Counted from the stretch's first letter, positions 24,028 to 35,990 are shown. The stretch: 64,000 nucleotides of DNA from Perkinsus olseni (GCA_013115125.1 JABANN010000003.1:124001-188000); one strand, 5' to 3'. Numbers and translations are program-made. The notes: a model not told the origin generated them from the letters alone.

Positions 24028-26784
24028 CTAGTCCACCTTGATAGAGCCATATATGGCCCGGACGAAGAAGAATGTTGCGATAAACCCGATACCTGAAACA
24101 AAAAAGTCTCTAAAGAGCGGCGGAGCGACGCACGTTGAACGCTGTCATCCCAACAGTGAATGCCAAACGCATGTGAGACAGGGAAGCGAGCAAAACTGCC
24201 ACCAGCCTTAGAAGATTACATCCAGTTAGCAGGAAGAAGGCAGCTGATATCATCGCCATGTACCCTACGTAGACCACGATCGATACCACATTCACAATCT
24301 GCAGCCGGGTGCCCAGATACATCAACGAATACCTAGAGGTGATAGGGGCTGGAAAGCGAGCGGATTTCTCGGAAAGGGACCACTTACCCGAACACATAGA
24401 GCGCACTAGATCCCGACACAAAGAAGCTGCGCCACCACCAACGATAATCCTCAGCTGTGAGCTGGAAATAAGTCAGGGCTATAGACACTTCCGCACAAGT
24501 GATTATGAGGATGAGGTAAACCAGCACGACAAATCCGAAGAGGTAGTAGAACTGGTGCTGCCATAAGGAGCTCATGATGAAGAAGAGCTCCGTGAAAACG
24601 GCGCCGAACGGCAAGACACCGCCTACGAGGCACAATAACCATGGCCTCAAGAACCACGGCTGCGGAGGGATAGGTCGAGGGATTGAGTTCACTCGGCAAG
24701 GGAAGCCAATCGGATCCCGCTTGTAAGCGGCCGCAGCACCAAGGTAGACTAGCGGGACAGATATCCCGAACCAGAGCACGAGCACCTAAGACCGGACGAC
24801 TCGATCGGTTCAAGTGAATAAAGCAGCTTACCGCGAACATCGTGGTGAACGGCACAGCGCCTGACGAGCCCTTAGCCCAGGCAAGCAAATTAAGGAAGAA
24901 GAACATCGCGAACAGAGAACCTGAGATAGCATGCTGTTATGAGCTTCGGTCCCGAGAAGAGGCTCACCTGGGTAAAGGAAGGCCGTTAGCATAGTGGTAC
25001 TGCGGTGATGCTCCGATGACGTTGGTGCGAGCGTCTTCCCAAGACGTCCAGATACGTACCTAGAGCCAGATATCAACCACGCATAATCAATGGAAGGAGA
25101 CCCAAGCTACAGTATTACCCCGCGGGAACGCCCATGAACGCGAACAACAGGACCATTCCCTGCAGTAAAGCTCCTCTGTGGACCGGGCTCAAGAATCCGA
25201 GGGTGGCGAAGACAAGCACCAGGCCACACATGAGCAGCAATTGTATTCCACTCCCGACGCAGACGCAGAGTAGTCGTCTGTGGGGCGGCGGTCGGAAGAC
25301 ATCACCGTGAACCATCTTCCAACCAGCTTCTTCTTGCGCCTCTTCGGCGGTCATTTCTCCGACTAATTCGTTGTACTTAGCAATGTCTCGAGCAAGGGTT
25401 CGGATGAGTATCATGGCCACCATTCCGGAGAGGAAGAGCGCGATCAGAACTGAGTTGATGATGCTGAACCAGTGGATTTGGCCAGATCCAGGAGACATTT
25501 GTAGGTAGATATCCCATCGGGTAACCCACTCTTTGTCAGGGTTCTCCGTCCACTCAACGTCGTACGTGTACCTGACGCGCGATTCCCATCAGTATGAGCC
25601 ATTCCGCTGGCAGCCGATGCTCAGGGTAGGTCTTACGTGATCGACTCTGCCTTGTCGAGGTCGAGAGGCTCCAGAGTGGCACCTTCGCTGTGACAGACGG
25701 CTGAGTCACCGCCGTCCCTCACAAACTGCTTCAAGCTGCTGGGTTCGATCTCAAACGCGACCACCCTGTAGACCGAGAATCCATTATCCTCAGCGTCCTC
25801 GGGCCGATGATACTCCAACTTGAACTTCAAATGGTTGTGCAGATAGTATTGGTTTTTCTGAAATTACGGTCGCATCAACGCAGCACACGAAGACCCATTA
25901 CCTACCAACTGAACCCCGAGAGGGAACCCGCTCATGACAAACACTTGATTTGCCTTCTCTGAAGAACCGGGTGCTACGTACCACACAATCACAAATTTTT
26001 AATTTACCATCATCCGCCTCCGTCGCCGTCTTCTGAGGATCTCTTACAGTGAACTTAACCGCGCCGGGCAAACGGTCTACATTCATGTTTACAGTGTATC
26101 TGATCCACAGCACGAACATTGGCGAGGATAACGCGAGCCCGGATAAGTCTTGAAGAATGAATGCGGGCCAATCTTCCTACTGATCACGGATCATCTGCTT
26201 AATGGTATCCCTGAGCTCAGGTGTGAGCTGATCTTTGCATGCAATCTGACACTTCAACGGCCGCAGCATTTGGATCTTGTAACTAAAACAATACACTGAA
26301 AGCAATAGACATCGGGGGAGCTCGCCTCGGGAAAACTGAAAGGGCACACGTAAGGCCTACCTTGTAGGTGACATCATCTGTCCACTCAGGAGCTCGCCAA
26401 GATTAGCATTGACCTCTGCTGACTTGTCCTGAGAAGCGAAGAGCGGCATGAGTAGCGCATAAGGACCATGCGTTCCGGTTAGCAGCGGCCAACAGCAGAA
26501 TATGCGTACAGTAACAACTCTGCACTGAGAGTCGGTGGCATGGGTCTTGTAGTAATCCATCGGGAGCTGAGTACGAACCTGGAGCAAGGAGACTGTGAGA
26601 GTGACTGAGAGGCAGGCATCATGCGTACGCTCGTCATCTCGTTGACTGAAAGAGGGACATCTTCTCCCTCCTTGTAGTCTCGCGGGGCAATTCCCGGCAG
26701 AAGGACGGCTATCACGCTCTGCATCAGCAGAGCGAGACAGCACCAGGTCAGACCTGGATTCCAGTGCTTCTTGATGGAAGCCAT
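24028..26784 (-). CDS. Transmembrane 9 superfamily protein (nonaspanin, EMP70)
   Basis: TM9SF proteins are nine-pass endomembrane proteins of the Golgi and endosomes, involved in sorting of membrane proteins and cell adhesion. The ATG at 26784 starts a signal peptide (MASIKKHWNPGLTWCCLALL), then LLPGIAPRDYKEGEDVPL, the standard start of the lumenal domain. The lumenal part includes FKLEYHRPEDAEDNGFSVYR and DVEWTENPDKEW. The first membrane segment follows as IHWFSIINSVLIALFLSGMV, then TLARDIAKYN, FRPPPHRRLL and further helices from exons at 24110-25076. The protein ends FFFVRAIYGSIKVD, a C-terminal KxD signal known in this family for COPI/COPII-dependent Golgi retention. Many short introns are present, some separating single helices. 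All expected blocks are found in order, so the gene looks intact. Confidence 0.92.
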
Positions 26785-27229
26785 GTAACAATCGAGCTGT
26801 ACCGGCGATATCTCAGGGTCTTCACGGATCGCATCAAACCACCAGCGAACGATCAGACGCTCTGCTATCGGAGTTTCACAATTTGAGGCACTCTGCGAGT
26901 CATTCCGGGGATCAAAAGGCTAAGTGTCACGTAGGTCTACTCAACGCCTGGTAATGCCCTCTCTCGCTGTCCGTGCCTCACAAGTTTGAGCAACCATTAT
27001 CAGCCGCCCGAAGAACAGTGTATCATGAGCAGCCCGGTGAGACAGTCCCACAGTGAGGCTCCCGCTCATCAAAGAGACACGAGCGTTTGTGATGGAAATT
27101 GCGATGCTCTGACCGTAAGATGACTCAGCGCGCTAGCCTACGGAAAAGATGAGAAGAAATAGATCCATCTATTGAGATAATTACAACGCGCTTCGCGACC
27201 ACGGATGTAACGCGCGGGAAAACGTCCAG
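26785..27229. other. Divergent intergenic region
   Basis: About 445 bp separate the minus-strand TM9SF start from the plus-strand zinc-finger/sirtuin start, so it probably holds two divergent promoters. No TATA-like or repeat structure stands out. Confidence 0.4.
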
Positions 27230-30200
27230 ATGCGGAACATTTCGCACATAATCGTTATTCAATCAGCGCAATCATCCAGAGATCCTCGTTCTCAACCGTC
27301 GGCAAGCCCTTCTCGCATTCCTGGCATGTGGATCGTCGGTCAGCTCTTTATGTTTCGTAACCAGCCCCAATGTCGTTGCTTTGGGGATGCCGTACGCGGG
27401 CCTCCAGTCGGATGGACTTTGGAGGTTGCATGCACTGTGTGCAGCGATACTGAGGAGAACCGATGGCTTTGTCTGGGATGCTTCCAGGTATCCAAGGGAC
27501 GTTGACGTGGCAAAGCGTTGCTTTCGTGCGCGTTTCGCTGTTATTGTGCCCGGGTCCTTGGCCTCTCGGTTGTTCACTTGCGCGAGGGCGTGTTTTGGAC
27601 CTTTCTCTGCCGGTAGATATTTTGTGGCTCGAAAACGGAGGGGCACATGCAAGAGCACTATGAAGGAAATTCAAGTAGGGCCAGACCAGTGGATTCCGCC
27701 TTGTTACCTCCTAATACCATTAGAGACGTCCGAGAAACCTTGCTGTGTTGCGATTTCCATCACGAAGAAGACTTTCTGGTGCTTCAAGTGCAAGACCTCC
27801 GAATTCGCCACGCAGCATGATACGCGTTTTCAGATGGCCTTCGGATTGGTAAGCTAGTGACCGGATTGTCCCCTTTGTGAGATGATCCTTACAATGCATC
27901 CTGCACAGAGACGTCTTTCTGGTCGGCTGAGCGTACGGCTCGAAATCGACTTGTTACTCTCAATCTACCGCAGTTCAAAGAGCAGTTCAATTAGGTCATG
28001 AGCAGGAGCGCCCACGAAGTTGAGAGCCTGGCTGCAGTTTTGCGCCGATTGTATAGAAGGGGACTGCCGAACCCTCGGTATGACTAGCTCCTGTTTCGTG
28101 TTAGTCTGTCACACGCATTGACCGCTCCTTGGTTCGCTCAGGTGTTGGGCGGAGTTACCCATCCATCGTCAGAACGTGTTCGGAAGTCGATCCAACGTCA
28201 ACTTGGAAGGACTTGTCAACAAGTGGCAAGATACTTTGAAGGGCAAGCTCAGCGGTGAGGACGCATGCGGGAAAAAGTAGCGCGTCTGGTCTTGTCTTAT
28301 TTCCTGAATTCGGGGTTTTCCAGAATCATCGTCATGGCTGGTGCTGGCATCTCGGTCTCTGCTGGGATTCCAGACTTCAGAACTCCAGGCTCCGGGCTCT
28401 ACTACAACCTCCAGTCGTACAAGCTTGGTCGTCCCGAAGATATGTGGGTTAGAGTCGTGAGAGAAACTTCCTGTAAGTTACGGTTTAGGTTCTCGATGGA
28501 GTTTTTGAAGAAGAACCCGTATCCTTTTTACCATTTTGCTAAGCACCTCTGGCCAACCGGACAGCATAGGTATCCCTTTTGCGCATCAAACCATGGGGAT
28601 AACGTCAGCTGGTTCACAGGCCCACCCCGACGCACTACTTCGTGCGCCTCCTGCAAGAGAAGGGCCTGCTGCATCGCATGTATACTCAGAACATCGATGG
28701 TTTAGAACGCCTGGCTGGGGTAAGGTGCGAGGACATTCTAGGTTTCTTGGTCATTACCGTCTCAGCATGCACATGCTGATAATTCTTCCCAGGTCAAGGA
28801 CGATAATCTCGTTGAAGCCCACGGAACCTTTTCTACGGCCAGCTGTATTAAATGCAGGGCCGTTGCAGACCCCATTCAGGTAGTCTCAGCTAGGCGGTAA
28901 GTCTTCTCTCGCTGAGGGCCGTGATTGTCAGGTCAGAGATGCCATCTTGGCTGGAAATGTTCCGGTCGTATGTGACGCTTGCTCGGCCTCTATGAGCGTT
29001 GACCCTGCTAAGGGCTTCCAGGACGTGAGTTGGGCCGCGTTCATGCTCAACGTGATGTACGACTTCTGCTTCGTAGGTTGGTCTGATCAAGCCAGATATT
29101 GTTTTCTTTGGCGAGTCTCTGCCTCGGAGATTCCACACGCTCATGGAGACTGATTTTGAGAATTGTGACTTGCTCATTATCATGGGCACTTCCCTTAAGG
29201 TAGAAGACGCTGGCAGGTCCTGTCTTGCAGTTCTGACATGCTAGGTCGCGCCTTTCAACCGTCTGGTATCCAACGTCCCCGACACCACCGTACGCTTGCT
29301 GGTCAATCGGGAGAAGCAACCCGGGGCTGGGTCAGACCCTATGATGTTCGACGGAGAGTGTGACTACAGGGACATTTGGATGGAATCCGACTGCGACTCT
29401 GGGGTTCAGAAGGTCGTCGACATGATGGGGTGGCGGAATGAGTTTGAGGATCTGCTCAAGGAGCGCGAGAAGGTCGTCGATATCACTCAACCGACGCTAG
29501 CGCCCACAGTGGCCAAGCCCTCCTGTGATATGTCTGATGAGCACACTGCGGCTAGTCGCAGGGCGAGTGGTGGGTCCATTTCTGGTGCGGAGGATTCTCT
29601 GGGAGAGATGCCGGATAACCGAGTCAAAGCATCCTCCGGGAGATTGCGAACGGTCAAGAACTATGACATGAAAACTGGACAAGGAGTTGACCCTGGTCGG
29701 TTCGTCTCGAGATTGGCTACTAATGCCACTCCACAGCAGCGGGTTGAATACCAAGCCAAGGTGGCTGAGAGAAGGAAGCAAAAGGCGCGGTCGAAAATCC
29801 AGAAGGCTATGTACGGCGGTGGGCGGGAAGATCTGGAGAAGGCCCTCGAAGATGGCAAAATGGCTGGGTTGACTCGATGGGAGCTAGAGCCAGGCCAGGA
29901 GGTGCTGAAGCATCTAGTCTTCGCTGCGCCCAAGCTGAAGGCGGCATTTAAATCTTCATCGACATCAGGGCCTGACCCCAGACGATTCCAGTCCACTGCT
30001 CCGAGACCAGCACACCAGGTAAGCCCGAGCAGTATGACATGTGGTTCGCGACTGGACGCAGTCGATGAGGATATCCTTCATGGTTTCCTTTTTTCACCTT
30101 AGAACGATGATCATTCATACGATTCCGTCGAGAAGCCTGCGAAGAGCTTCGCGAGGAGCTTGTCCGAACTAACAGAGGCCTCCACCAACGAAGACAATGA

Positions 30201-30925
30201 GAACGCATTGAATGAAGAGGTTAAGAAGCAGGTCAACAAGTGCAAGGATCGCCTCAAGGGGGCTATGTAGGATTACTTCTCTACCGGCTTAGTTTCCGTT
30301 AAACATCACACAACGATGTTTTGTTCCATGTTGCGTTGTTGCTCGCTTCAGGAGAGAAGGGTCCATCACTCTTATCGAGCAGGAACTGTTGGTTGCGGAG
30401 GGCCTCGGCATCCCCTGGATTGACACCGTAGATGCTCGTAGGGAGCTGGTGGCTTTACAGAAGCGCCGTTCTGAGATGCATAGCCGGAGGTCGAGCCAGG
30501 CCAGTGATACTCCCAACAGCGTCTCGGTTGAGAGGCAATCCACCATTGATATCGACTCTCCGGAGCGCTGTGACTTGGTTTGGTGTTCGATACCCGACTG
30601 CTCGGATCCGCACACACACGTGGCTGCTTGGCATGTATGTGAGATGTGTGGGTACGTGGGTCACAGTAGTAAGGAGTGCTGCTTGGGAGACGCTGAGCTG
30701 GAGAGTCTCAGGATCAGCCGGTCTCAAGAAAGCATGCCGGAGGATAACTTCTGTAATAGCATTCTGAGTTTATCCATTATGATAGTTCTCCTCGCCTCAG
30801 GCACGATCCCAGGCTGTCAGAGTCAACGGTTCCATTCGACTGAGGGCCACCTGTGTAGATTGTGCCGTATGCGGGGGCATCCAGTGAAGCTGTGTCCGAC
30901 TTGGATGGCACAGGCCTTTAACTAG
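27230..30925 (+). CDS. UBP-type zinc finger + Sir2 deacetylase + paired zinc-knuckle protein
   Basis: The sirtuin core (about 28265-29320) is SIRT2-like: [30 protein letters not shown], catalytic His in LVEAHG, zinc pairs CIKC and [16 protein letters not shown] and IIMGTSLK. It should be an active NAD-dependent protein deacylase. Upstream exons in the same direction form a UBP zinc finger: [17 protein letters not shown] (about 27430-27480), then [17 protein letters not shown] (about 27615-27675), then [15 protein letters not shown] (about 27735-27800). This domain binds free ubiquitin tails in HDAC6 and USPs. After Sir2 comes a charged linker to 30266. A GT donor at 30267 and an AG at 30351 (85-nt intron) join it in phase to an exon chain lacking its own start ATG. 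That chain holds two repeats of C.IP.C...H.C..C....GH....C, each ending in a CCHC knuckle, and stops at 30925. The first ATG in frame is at 27230. A shorter model would stop at 30270. The UBP-to-Sir2 joint (about 28250) needs a 26-nt intron or another unseen splice and is the weakest point. Confidence 0.75.
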
Positions 30926-31626
30926 ATGCTGTTCAGAGTATTCTTTATGCATGACTCGCCCATCTTCTGATAATCTGGTGTGCTGTTGATTGCGCCCTTG
31001 TTGTGTTGTAGGAACCGTAGAGGAGCGCCAGGAGACAACAGGTCCCGAAGATATCTGTAGACAATAAGGGTCATAATTGGGATGTCGGTCTGATGCGGGC
31101 TCACGACTTTGGATATTTTCGCACTAAGATTTGCCACGGAATTGGGCGTGTGAAATGTAGCCAATTTTCTTTGGTGGGAGCTGAGAGAAATCGATATGTG
31201 ACCCTTCGGAGTCGAATAACCCGTATCCGTGGTTAGCGAAGCGAGTCTCTGCGACCATCTAGTCGGGACTTGCTCGCTGCAGGATGCTGAATGTATTTAA
31301 GTAATCTACTGGGTTGGAGGGGAGTACGTGAGCATGTCCTGCACCGTAAACTGGAAGTTGTACAACTTTTGTTCATCTCGGAATGATGTACTTGCACGCG
31401 CACTGGCGCGTCCCGAATCGGCATGTAAGGTGACACCGAATTTTTTGATCTCGCTTAGAGCTCGGGACAGTTTGGTGATAGTTCCGAATTTGAATGATTC
31501 TCGAAAAGTGACGATCCAGGGTCTTGGACCCCGTTTGATCTGAACAGGGAAAGTCAGAATTCCGCATCGGATTAGAATAAGGTGATTCACTCTTGATTTA
31601 TCCTAGCTTGGCACGTTTCCCTCGCT
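30926..31626 (-). other. Possible small minus-strand gene, unrecognised
   Basis: Two minus-strand frames could be exons. One at about 31306-31570 reads VTFRESFKFGTITKLSRALS and FGVTLHADSGRASARASTS. The other at about 30922-31150 reads LATFHTPNSVANLSAK and LIVYRYLRDLLSPGAPL. Both have protein-like composition but no domain I know, and the join is not proven. Otherwise the stretch is the spacer between the sirtuin gene and the permease gene. Confidence 0.3.
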
Positions 31627-32595
31627 ATGCCTGCTCTTATATCGCCCGGAGGCATTGGTATCGCTGCAGCATGCCTATCGATCAACGTGATGATATCACT
31701 ATATATGAAGTTGGAGATTCACTGGCGGGTTGTCGTGGGTGCCATAAGATGCGTATGCCAGCTATTGCTACTGGGGCTGCTATTCGCCACTGTCTTCTCG
31801 AGCGACCAGGTGTGGCCTGTGATTCTAATGACCATCTTCATGCTCAGTGTTGCTTCTTTCGAGGCGTATCAAAGACCGAAGCACACGTACCCAGGGTTCA
31901 TTCGTACTGTCATCATAGCTATGACTGCTAGCTGCTTTCCTATGGCGCTCATCATGACCAACTTCGTCTTGTCTCTCGGCAGCATGTGGTGGCATCCCCG
32001 TTACTATTTGCCGATGCTGGGCATGTTGACGAACAACGGTATGAGTGCGATCTCGCTGGCGTCCGACAGGCTTCTAACTCAGCTCGTGGACAAGAGAACC
32101 GCAATTGAAGCGGAGATGAGGACGTCTTCCAATCCCAGACAGGTTGTATTACCGATTCACAGAGAGGCAGTGCGGGTTGGTATGATGCCGACGCTCAACA
32201 CATTGGCCGTGGTTGGCCTTGTTGCGATTCCGGGCATGATGGCTGGTCAGCTGCTCGGTGGGGCTGACCCGTTAACGGCTGCAAAGTATCAGATAGTCGT
32301 TACTATTATGATAGCTTCCACCAGCTCCCTATCGAGTTTTATCGTCACTTGGTTGATGCTCAAGGACCTGGTGGGCAAGGATGGCAACTTAGACTTTGGC
32401 CTGCTGCACTTCAGGGGCTCTACGGATTTTGTCACTAAAGTGGTCTGTGGACTGGTGGCGAAGTTGGGGAGAGCGCTGAAGCTAGTGTTGTGCTGTGGAT
32501 GCCTGAGGAAGCCTAGCAGGGATAACGCCTCACCTGAAAGGCCTGAGCATACGAAGCAGCTTCTCGCGGAGGGAGAAGCTCATTCGCAATGGTAA
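31627..32595 (+). CDS. UPF0014 / FetB-like membrane permease
   Basis: This intronless 322-residue gene is related to bacterial FetB (YbbM), the membrane subunit of an iron exporter, and to plant ALS3/STAR2, which act in aluminium tolerance. The ATG at 31627 starts MPALISPGG. Seven or so hydrophobic helices are visible, and the family signatures are clear: VVGAIRCVCQLLLLGLLF, YLPMLGMLTNNGMSAISLA, VRVGMMPTLNTLAVVGLV, AIPGMMAGQLLGGADPLTAA and KYQIVVTIMIASTSSLSSF. Length is slightly above the usual 260-280 because of a polar C-terminal tail with a CCGC cysteine pair and an acidic end. The family normally pairs with a separate ATP-binding subunit; none is in this window. Metal or nucleotide-sugar transport across an internal membrane is possible, substrate unknown. 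Confidence 0.9.
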   Translation: MPALISPGGIGIAAACLSINVMISLYMKLEIHWRVVVGAIRCVCQLLLLGLLFATVFSSDQVWPVILMTIFMLSVASFEAYQRPKHTYPGFIRTVIIAMTASCFPMALIMTNFVLSLGSMWWHPRYYLPMLGMLTNNGMSAISLASDRLLTQLVDKRTAIEAEMRTSSNPRQVVLPIHREAVRVGMMPTLNTLAVVGLVAIPGMMAGQLLGGADPLTAAKYQIVVTIMIASTSSLSSFIVTWLMLKDLVGKDGNLDFGLLHFRGSTDFVTKVVCGLVAKLGRALKLVLCCGCLRKPSRDNASPERPEHTKQLLAEGEAHSQW

Positions 32596-33040
32596 CGTAC
32601 TGGTCAATTGAGCATCCGACCGAAGGAGGCATGTGGTTCCGCTGCTGAAATTCCCAGCGTGCCCTCTTTTGTCTATGTTATATTCAGCAAGTACATTTGC
32701 CACTCGTTGTCTACCGGGTTTAAGTTGACTCACGGTTTTACGTTGTTCCGTGCCCGTCCTTCCCATCCGAATCCGCCGGTTAGCCTTGTGATCATTAGCT
32801 ACTCCCTGCTGTGTAACTGTCGCTTTACGACTTGCTTTTGAGTCCATCGTAGTGGGGACTGGTCAGGAGCTGGCTTCCACCGGAGCCACCTACCTTCCAT
32901 GGGAGATAAGATATGAACTGTGATCAATTTCGATGCTTGTGTCGAGACACTAGTCTAACGCAATGGATGCGATTTTCACCCCAGGTCCTTAATGCGTGTG
33001 ACGCACCGAGCCAGCGTTCTCTCATAGTACAGTTACTCAA
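32596..33040. other. Intergenic region
   Basis: About 445 bp without a gene, between two plus-strand genes. It should contain the permease 3' UTR and the promoter of the oxidoreductase gene. Confidence 0.4.
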
Positions 33041-35498
33041 ATGTTCTCCCAGTCTCCACTTCGATGCCTCTCGGTAACTGCGGCGAGCCATTTTGACTAC
33101 ATAGTGTTAGGCGCAGGCTCGGCAGGCTGCGTCTTGGCAAATAGACTATCTGAGGATCCTCACGTCAAGGTGACTCTGATCATCCGTGCAGTCATTACTG
33201 GGATGCCCATTTTGACTTCAGGTGGCGGTAGTCGAAGCGGGTCGATGGCATCGGGGATCCTGGGATTGGTGGAAAGCGGCGATGCCTGCGGCCTTGACGT
33301 TCAACTTGGCCAACAAGAAATATAACTGGGACTATCACACCGTGCCGCAGAGGCACATGAACAACAGACGTTTGCATCAACCGAGGGGCAAGATGACAGG
33401 TAATATCTATCTGGTACAGCGAGGAATGCTCGCTGCTACGGGATACTGAGATCGCTCACTGATAGTAAGTGCTGCCACTTTACCGCTGACCACAGTCGAA
33501 TGAGCCTGTTGTAGCTCTAGTTTGCAGGGCTGAATGCTCGCTGTCATCCTAGGCGGATCATCTGGTATAAACGCCATGGTGTATGTCCGCGGCCATGCCC
33601 TAGACTTCGAGCGATGGGCTTTAGAAGAAGGTAGGTCAACTCTGCATCCTTTGAAGGTCCATCGCGAGTCCCTCAGGATGCCCGGGTTGGTCTTACCGTG
33701 ACGTCCTCCCCTATTTTAAGAAGTCCACCACGCATGAGATGGGCGAAAACTTGTAGGTCGAGTGAATAACCCGCAATCTTGGGTAACGCAAGCCCACCGT
33801 TATCATTCCCTCCGTAGGTACCGTGGTGGCAATGGTCCCGTGCACGTGAGACGTGGGGCCACCGGTAACGAGTTATTCAAGGCCTTTGTTGACGCCGGAG
33901 TCCAAGCGGGCTACCCTTATACAGCGGATATGAACGGCAAACAGCAGGAGGGCTTCGGACCAATGGACATGACTGTGAGTTGACTCGCGTTATTTGGTGT
34001 GAGCACGATCTATCGCGGACCTAGGTTACCGCCGACGGTAAACGCTGCCACGCTGGCCTAGCGTATCTGAACGAAGCTTCCAAGCGGCCCAATTGTAATC
34101 TCGCCGGCTGGGACGGCCGTACTCTAATTGATGAATGCTCAGGTTCAGTGATCACTCGAGCAATGGTTAGCAGGCTTGTGTGGGAGCACTCCCCTGACGG
34201 TGCCGAGAAGCGCTGCGTTGGAGTCGAGTACTGTGCCGGCATAGCCAACTCCAAGTTTTGATGATGTCTTTCGGTAGGTATATAGACCATGTCGGTGAGC
34301 CTCGATATGTCAAAGCTAGCCGTGAGATAATACTAGCGATGGGCGCTGTAGGAACGCCCCAGGTACCGTTACCGGCCGGGTTCTCGCGAATTCCCCATTT
34401 CCTGTGTGCTAGGTCCTGAATCTGTCAGGGGTAGGTGATCCTGATTACTTGAGATCTCTATCAATCGACCCGGTGATCTCCAACCAAAATGTTGGGCAGA
34501 ATCTACAAGATCACTTGGAGTTCTACGTCCAGTATCTTTGCTCGAAGCCGGTCAGTCTATACCCCGTGGCGACCTGGCGTTACCCTCACCTCAAGGCCCT
34601 TACAGGGATTGAATGGTTCCTCAGGGGGAAAGGCCTAGCTGCCTCCAATCACTTCGACACCGGCGGTTTCATACGGACTCGAGCGGGGATCCGGCATCCC
34701 GACTTCCAGTTCCACTTCATCCCGGGCTGCGTCGTGGGTCAGCTCGACTTCCTGCCGCACCACGGTTATCAAGCTCATGGAGGGACGATGCGTCCGAGGT
34801 CTCGGGGGTCGATCAAATTAACATCGAAGGACCCTCGAGACGAACCCCTGATCGATCCTAATTTCCTGGCCGTCGAAGAGGATATGAAAGACATGAGGGA
34901 GGGCCTGAGAAGGACGATAGAGATCATGGAGCAGCCGGCGTTAAGAGACTAGTGAGTCAATTCCTCAGCATGGCAAGGGGTCTTACTGACTAAAGCAGTT
35001 ACATGGACAGTCGGCTGTCCCCTGCGGCAGACTTCAATCTGGACAGTGATGAAGACTGTGACCGATGGATCAGGAACTCGAGCCACTCCGCCTACCATTT
35101 GTCATGTAACTCCTTGACGGCTCTTACCCGATCGTGTTAGTTGTGGCCATTCTTGATAGGCACAGCTGCTATGGGCAAGGTCGTGGACGAGCACGGTCGG
35201 CTCTATGGTGCCTCTAACGTGAGTGTGAATATCGTAGTTCTGGTTCGCACGATCGGTATAGGTTCGCGTGGTGGACGCAAGTGCCATGCCGTCGATGACT
35301 TCGGGCAACCTGAATGCTCCTACGTTGATGATGGCTGAGAAATTTGCCGACCACATTCGTGGCCGCCCGTATTTGGAGCCCACTCAGGCTGGTAAGCGAA
35401 TTTCTCAAGTCCTGTGAAGAGGGGTCGATTTTTCCTTGGCAGATAACGGGGAATCGTTATGGTGGGAGAATGCCAACTGGCAGACCGAGCAGCGATAA
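33041..35498 (+). CDS. GMC oxidoreductase, choline-dehydrogenase-like, mitochondrial
   Basis: FAD enzymes of this family oxidise alcohols; choline dehydrogenase makes betaine aldehyde in mitochondria. The ATG at 33041 begins [16 protein letters not shown], which looks like a short mitochondrial targeting peptide, followed by the FAD-binding [20 protein letters not shown]. After a ~50-nt intron come [41 protein letters not shown] and [16 protein letters not shown]. Next are [60 protein letters not shown] and SAYHLSCTAAMG, which holds the catalytic His. The C-terminus is [19 protein letters not shown]. Intron phases agree throughout; about eleven introns are mostly 45-60 nt. The stop is at 35496-35498 after [11 protein letters not shown]. 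The SAYHxSCTxxMG and SGNLNAPT blocks are those of choline dehydrogenases rather than glucose oxidases. Confidence 0.9.
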
Positions 35499-35990
35499 AC
35501 CGCTTCCCGCCTTCAATACTCATTTAATCGATTTTTTCACACTTGCGAGTAGGAAGAGGTTTCAGAACATCACTGTTTCGGAGATCACTCTAACTTGGAC
35601 TTCATAATTTAAGGCAGTGCACCCTGTCCTGAGTGATCTGTATAAGACTTACTCGGGCGGTTTCGCATTGCGTTTTGTGTTTTCCGTTATCACTTAATTG
35701 GGTAGTGTGGGCTGTTCTGTCGGAAACTTTTTGCAACCAGTTTCTCGGGAGGCAGGGAGGAACCGTCAGACTGTGATTGCCATGTATTGGAATAATCCAC
35801 AGATTCTCAGTGCTTCGGTAGCAATCACGTGTTGCCATCATTGGGTAGGGCACCACTGCACTCTTGAGGAACACGCCCTGGATCTCTTCTCTTTCGTTCT
35901 TTATCTCTGCATCTACTACGCTGTCTTGCACGCTCCCTATCAGCTTGTTGATTTTAAAGTTGTTGACTCTCCAGGCGTTGCGCCTCTCAC
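35499..35990. other. Intergenic region
   Basis: Nearly 490 bp separate the oxidoreductase stop from the AT-hook exon. A continuous plus-strand frame (35698-35994) is present but has no domain, begins in the spacer and overlaps the next start out of phase; I treat it as chance. Confidence 0.35.

Noticed and set aside
24309-24566. Plus-strand 85-codon frame opposite TM9SF.
   Set aside because: Antisense to membrane-helix exons of a conserved gene; no independent support.
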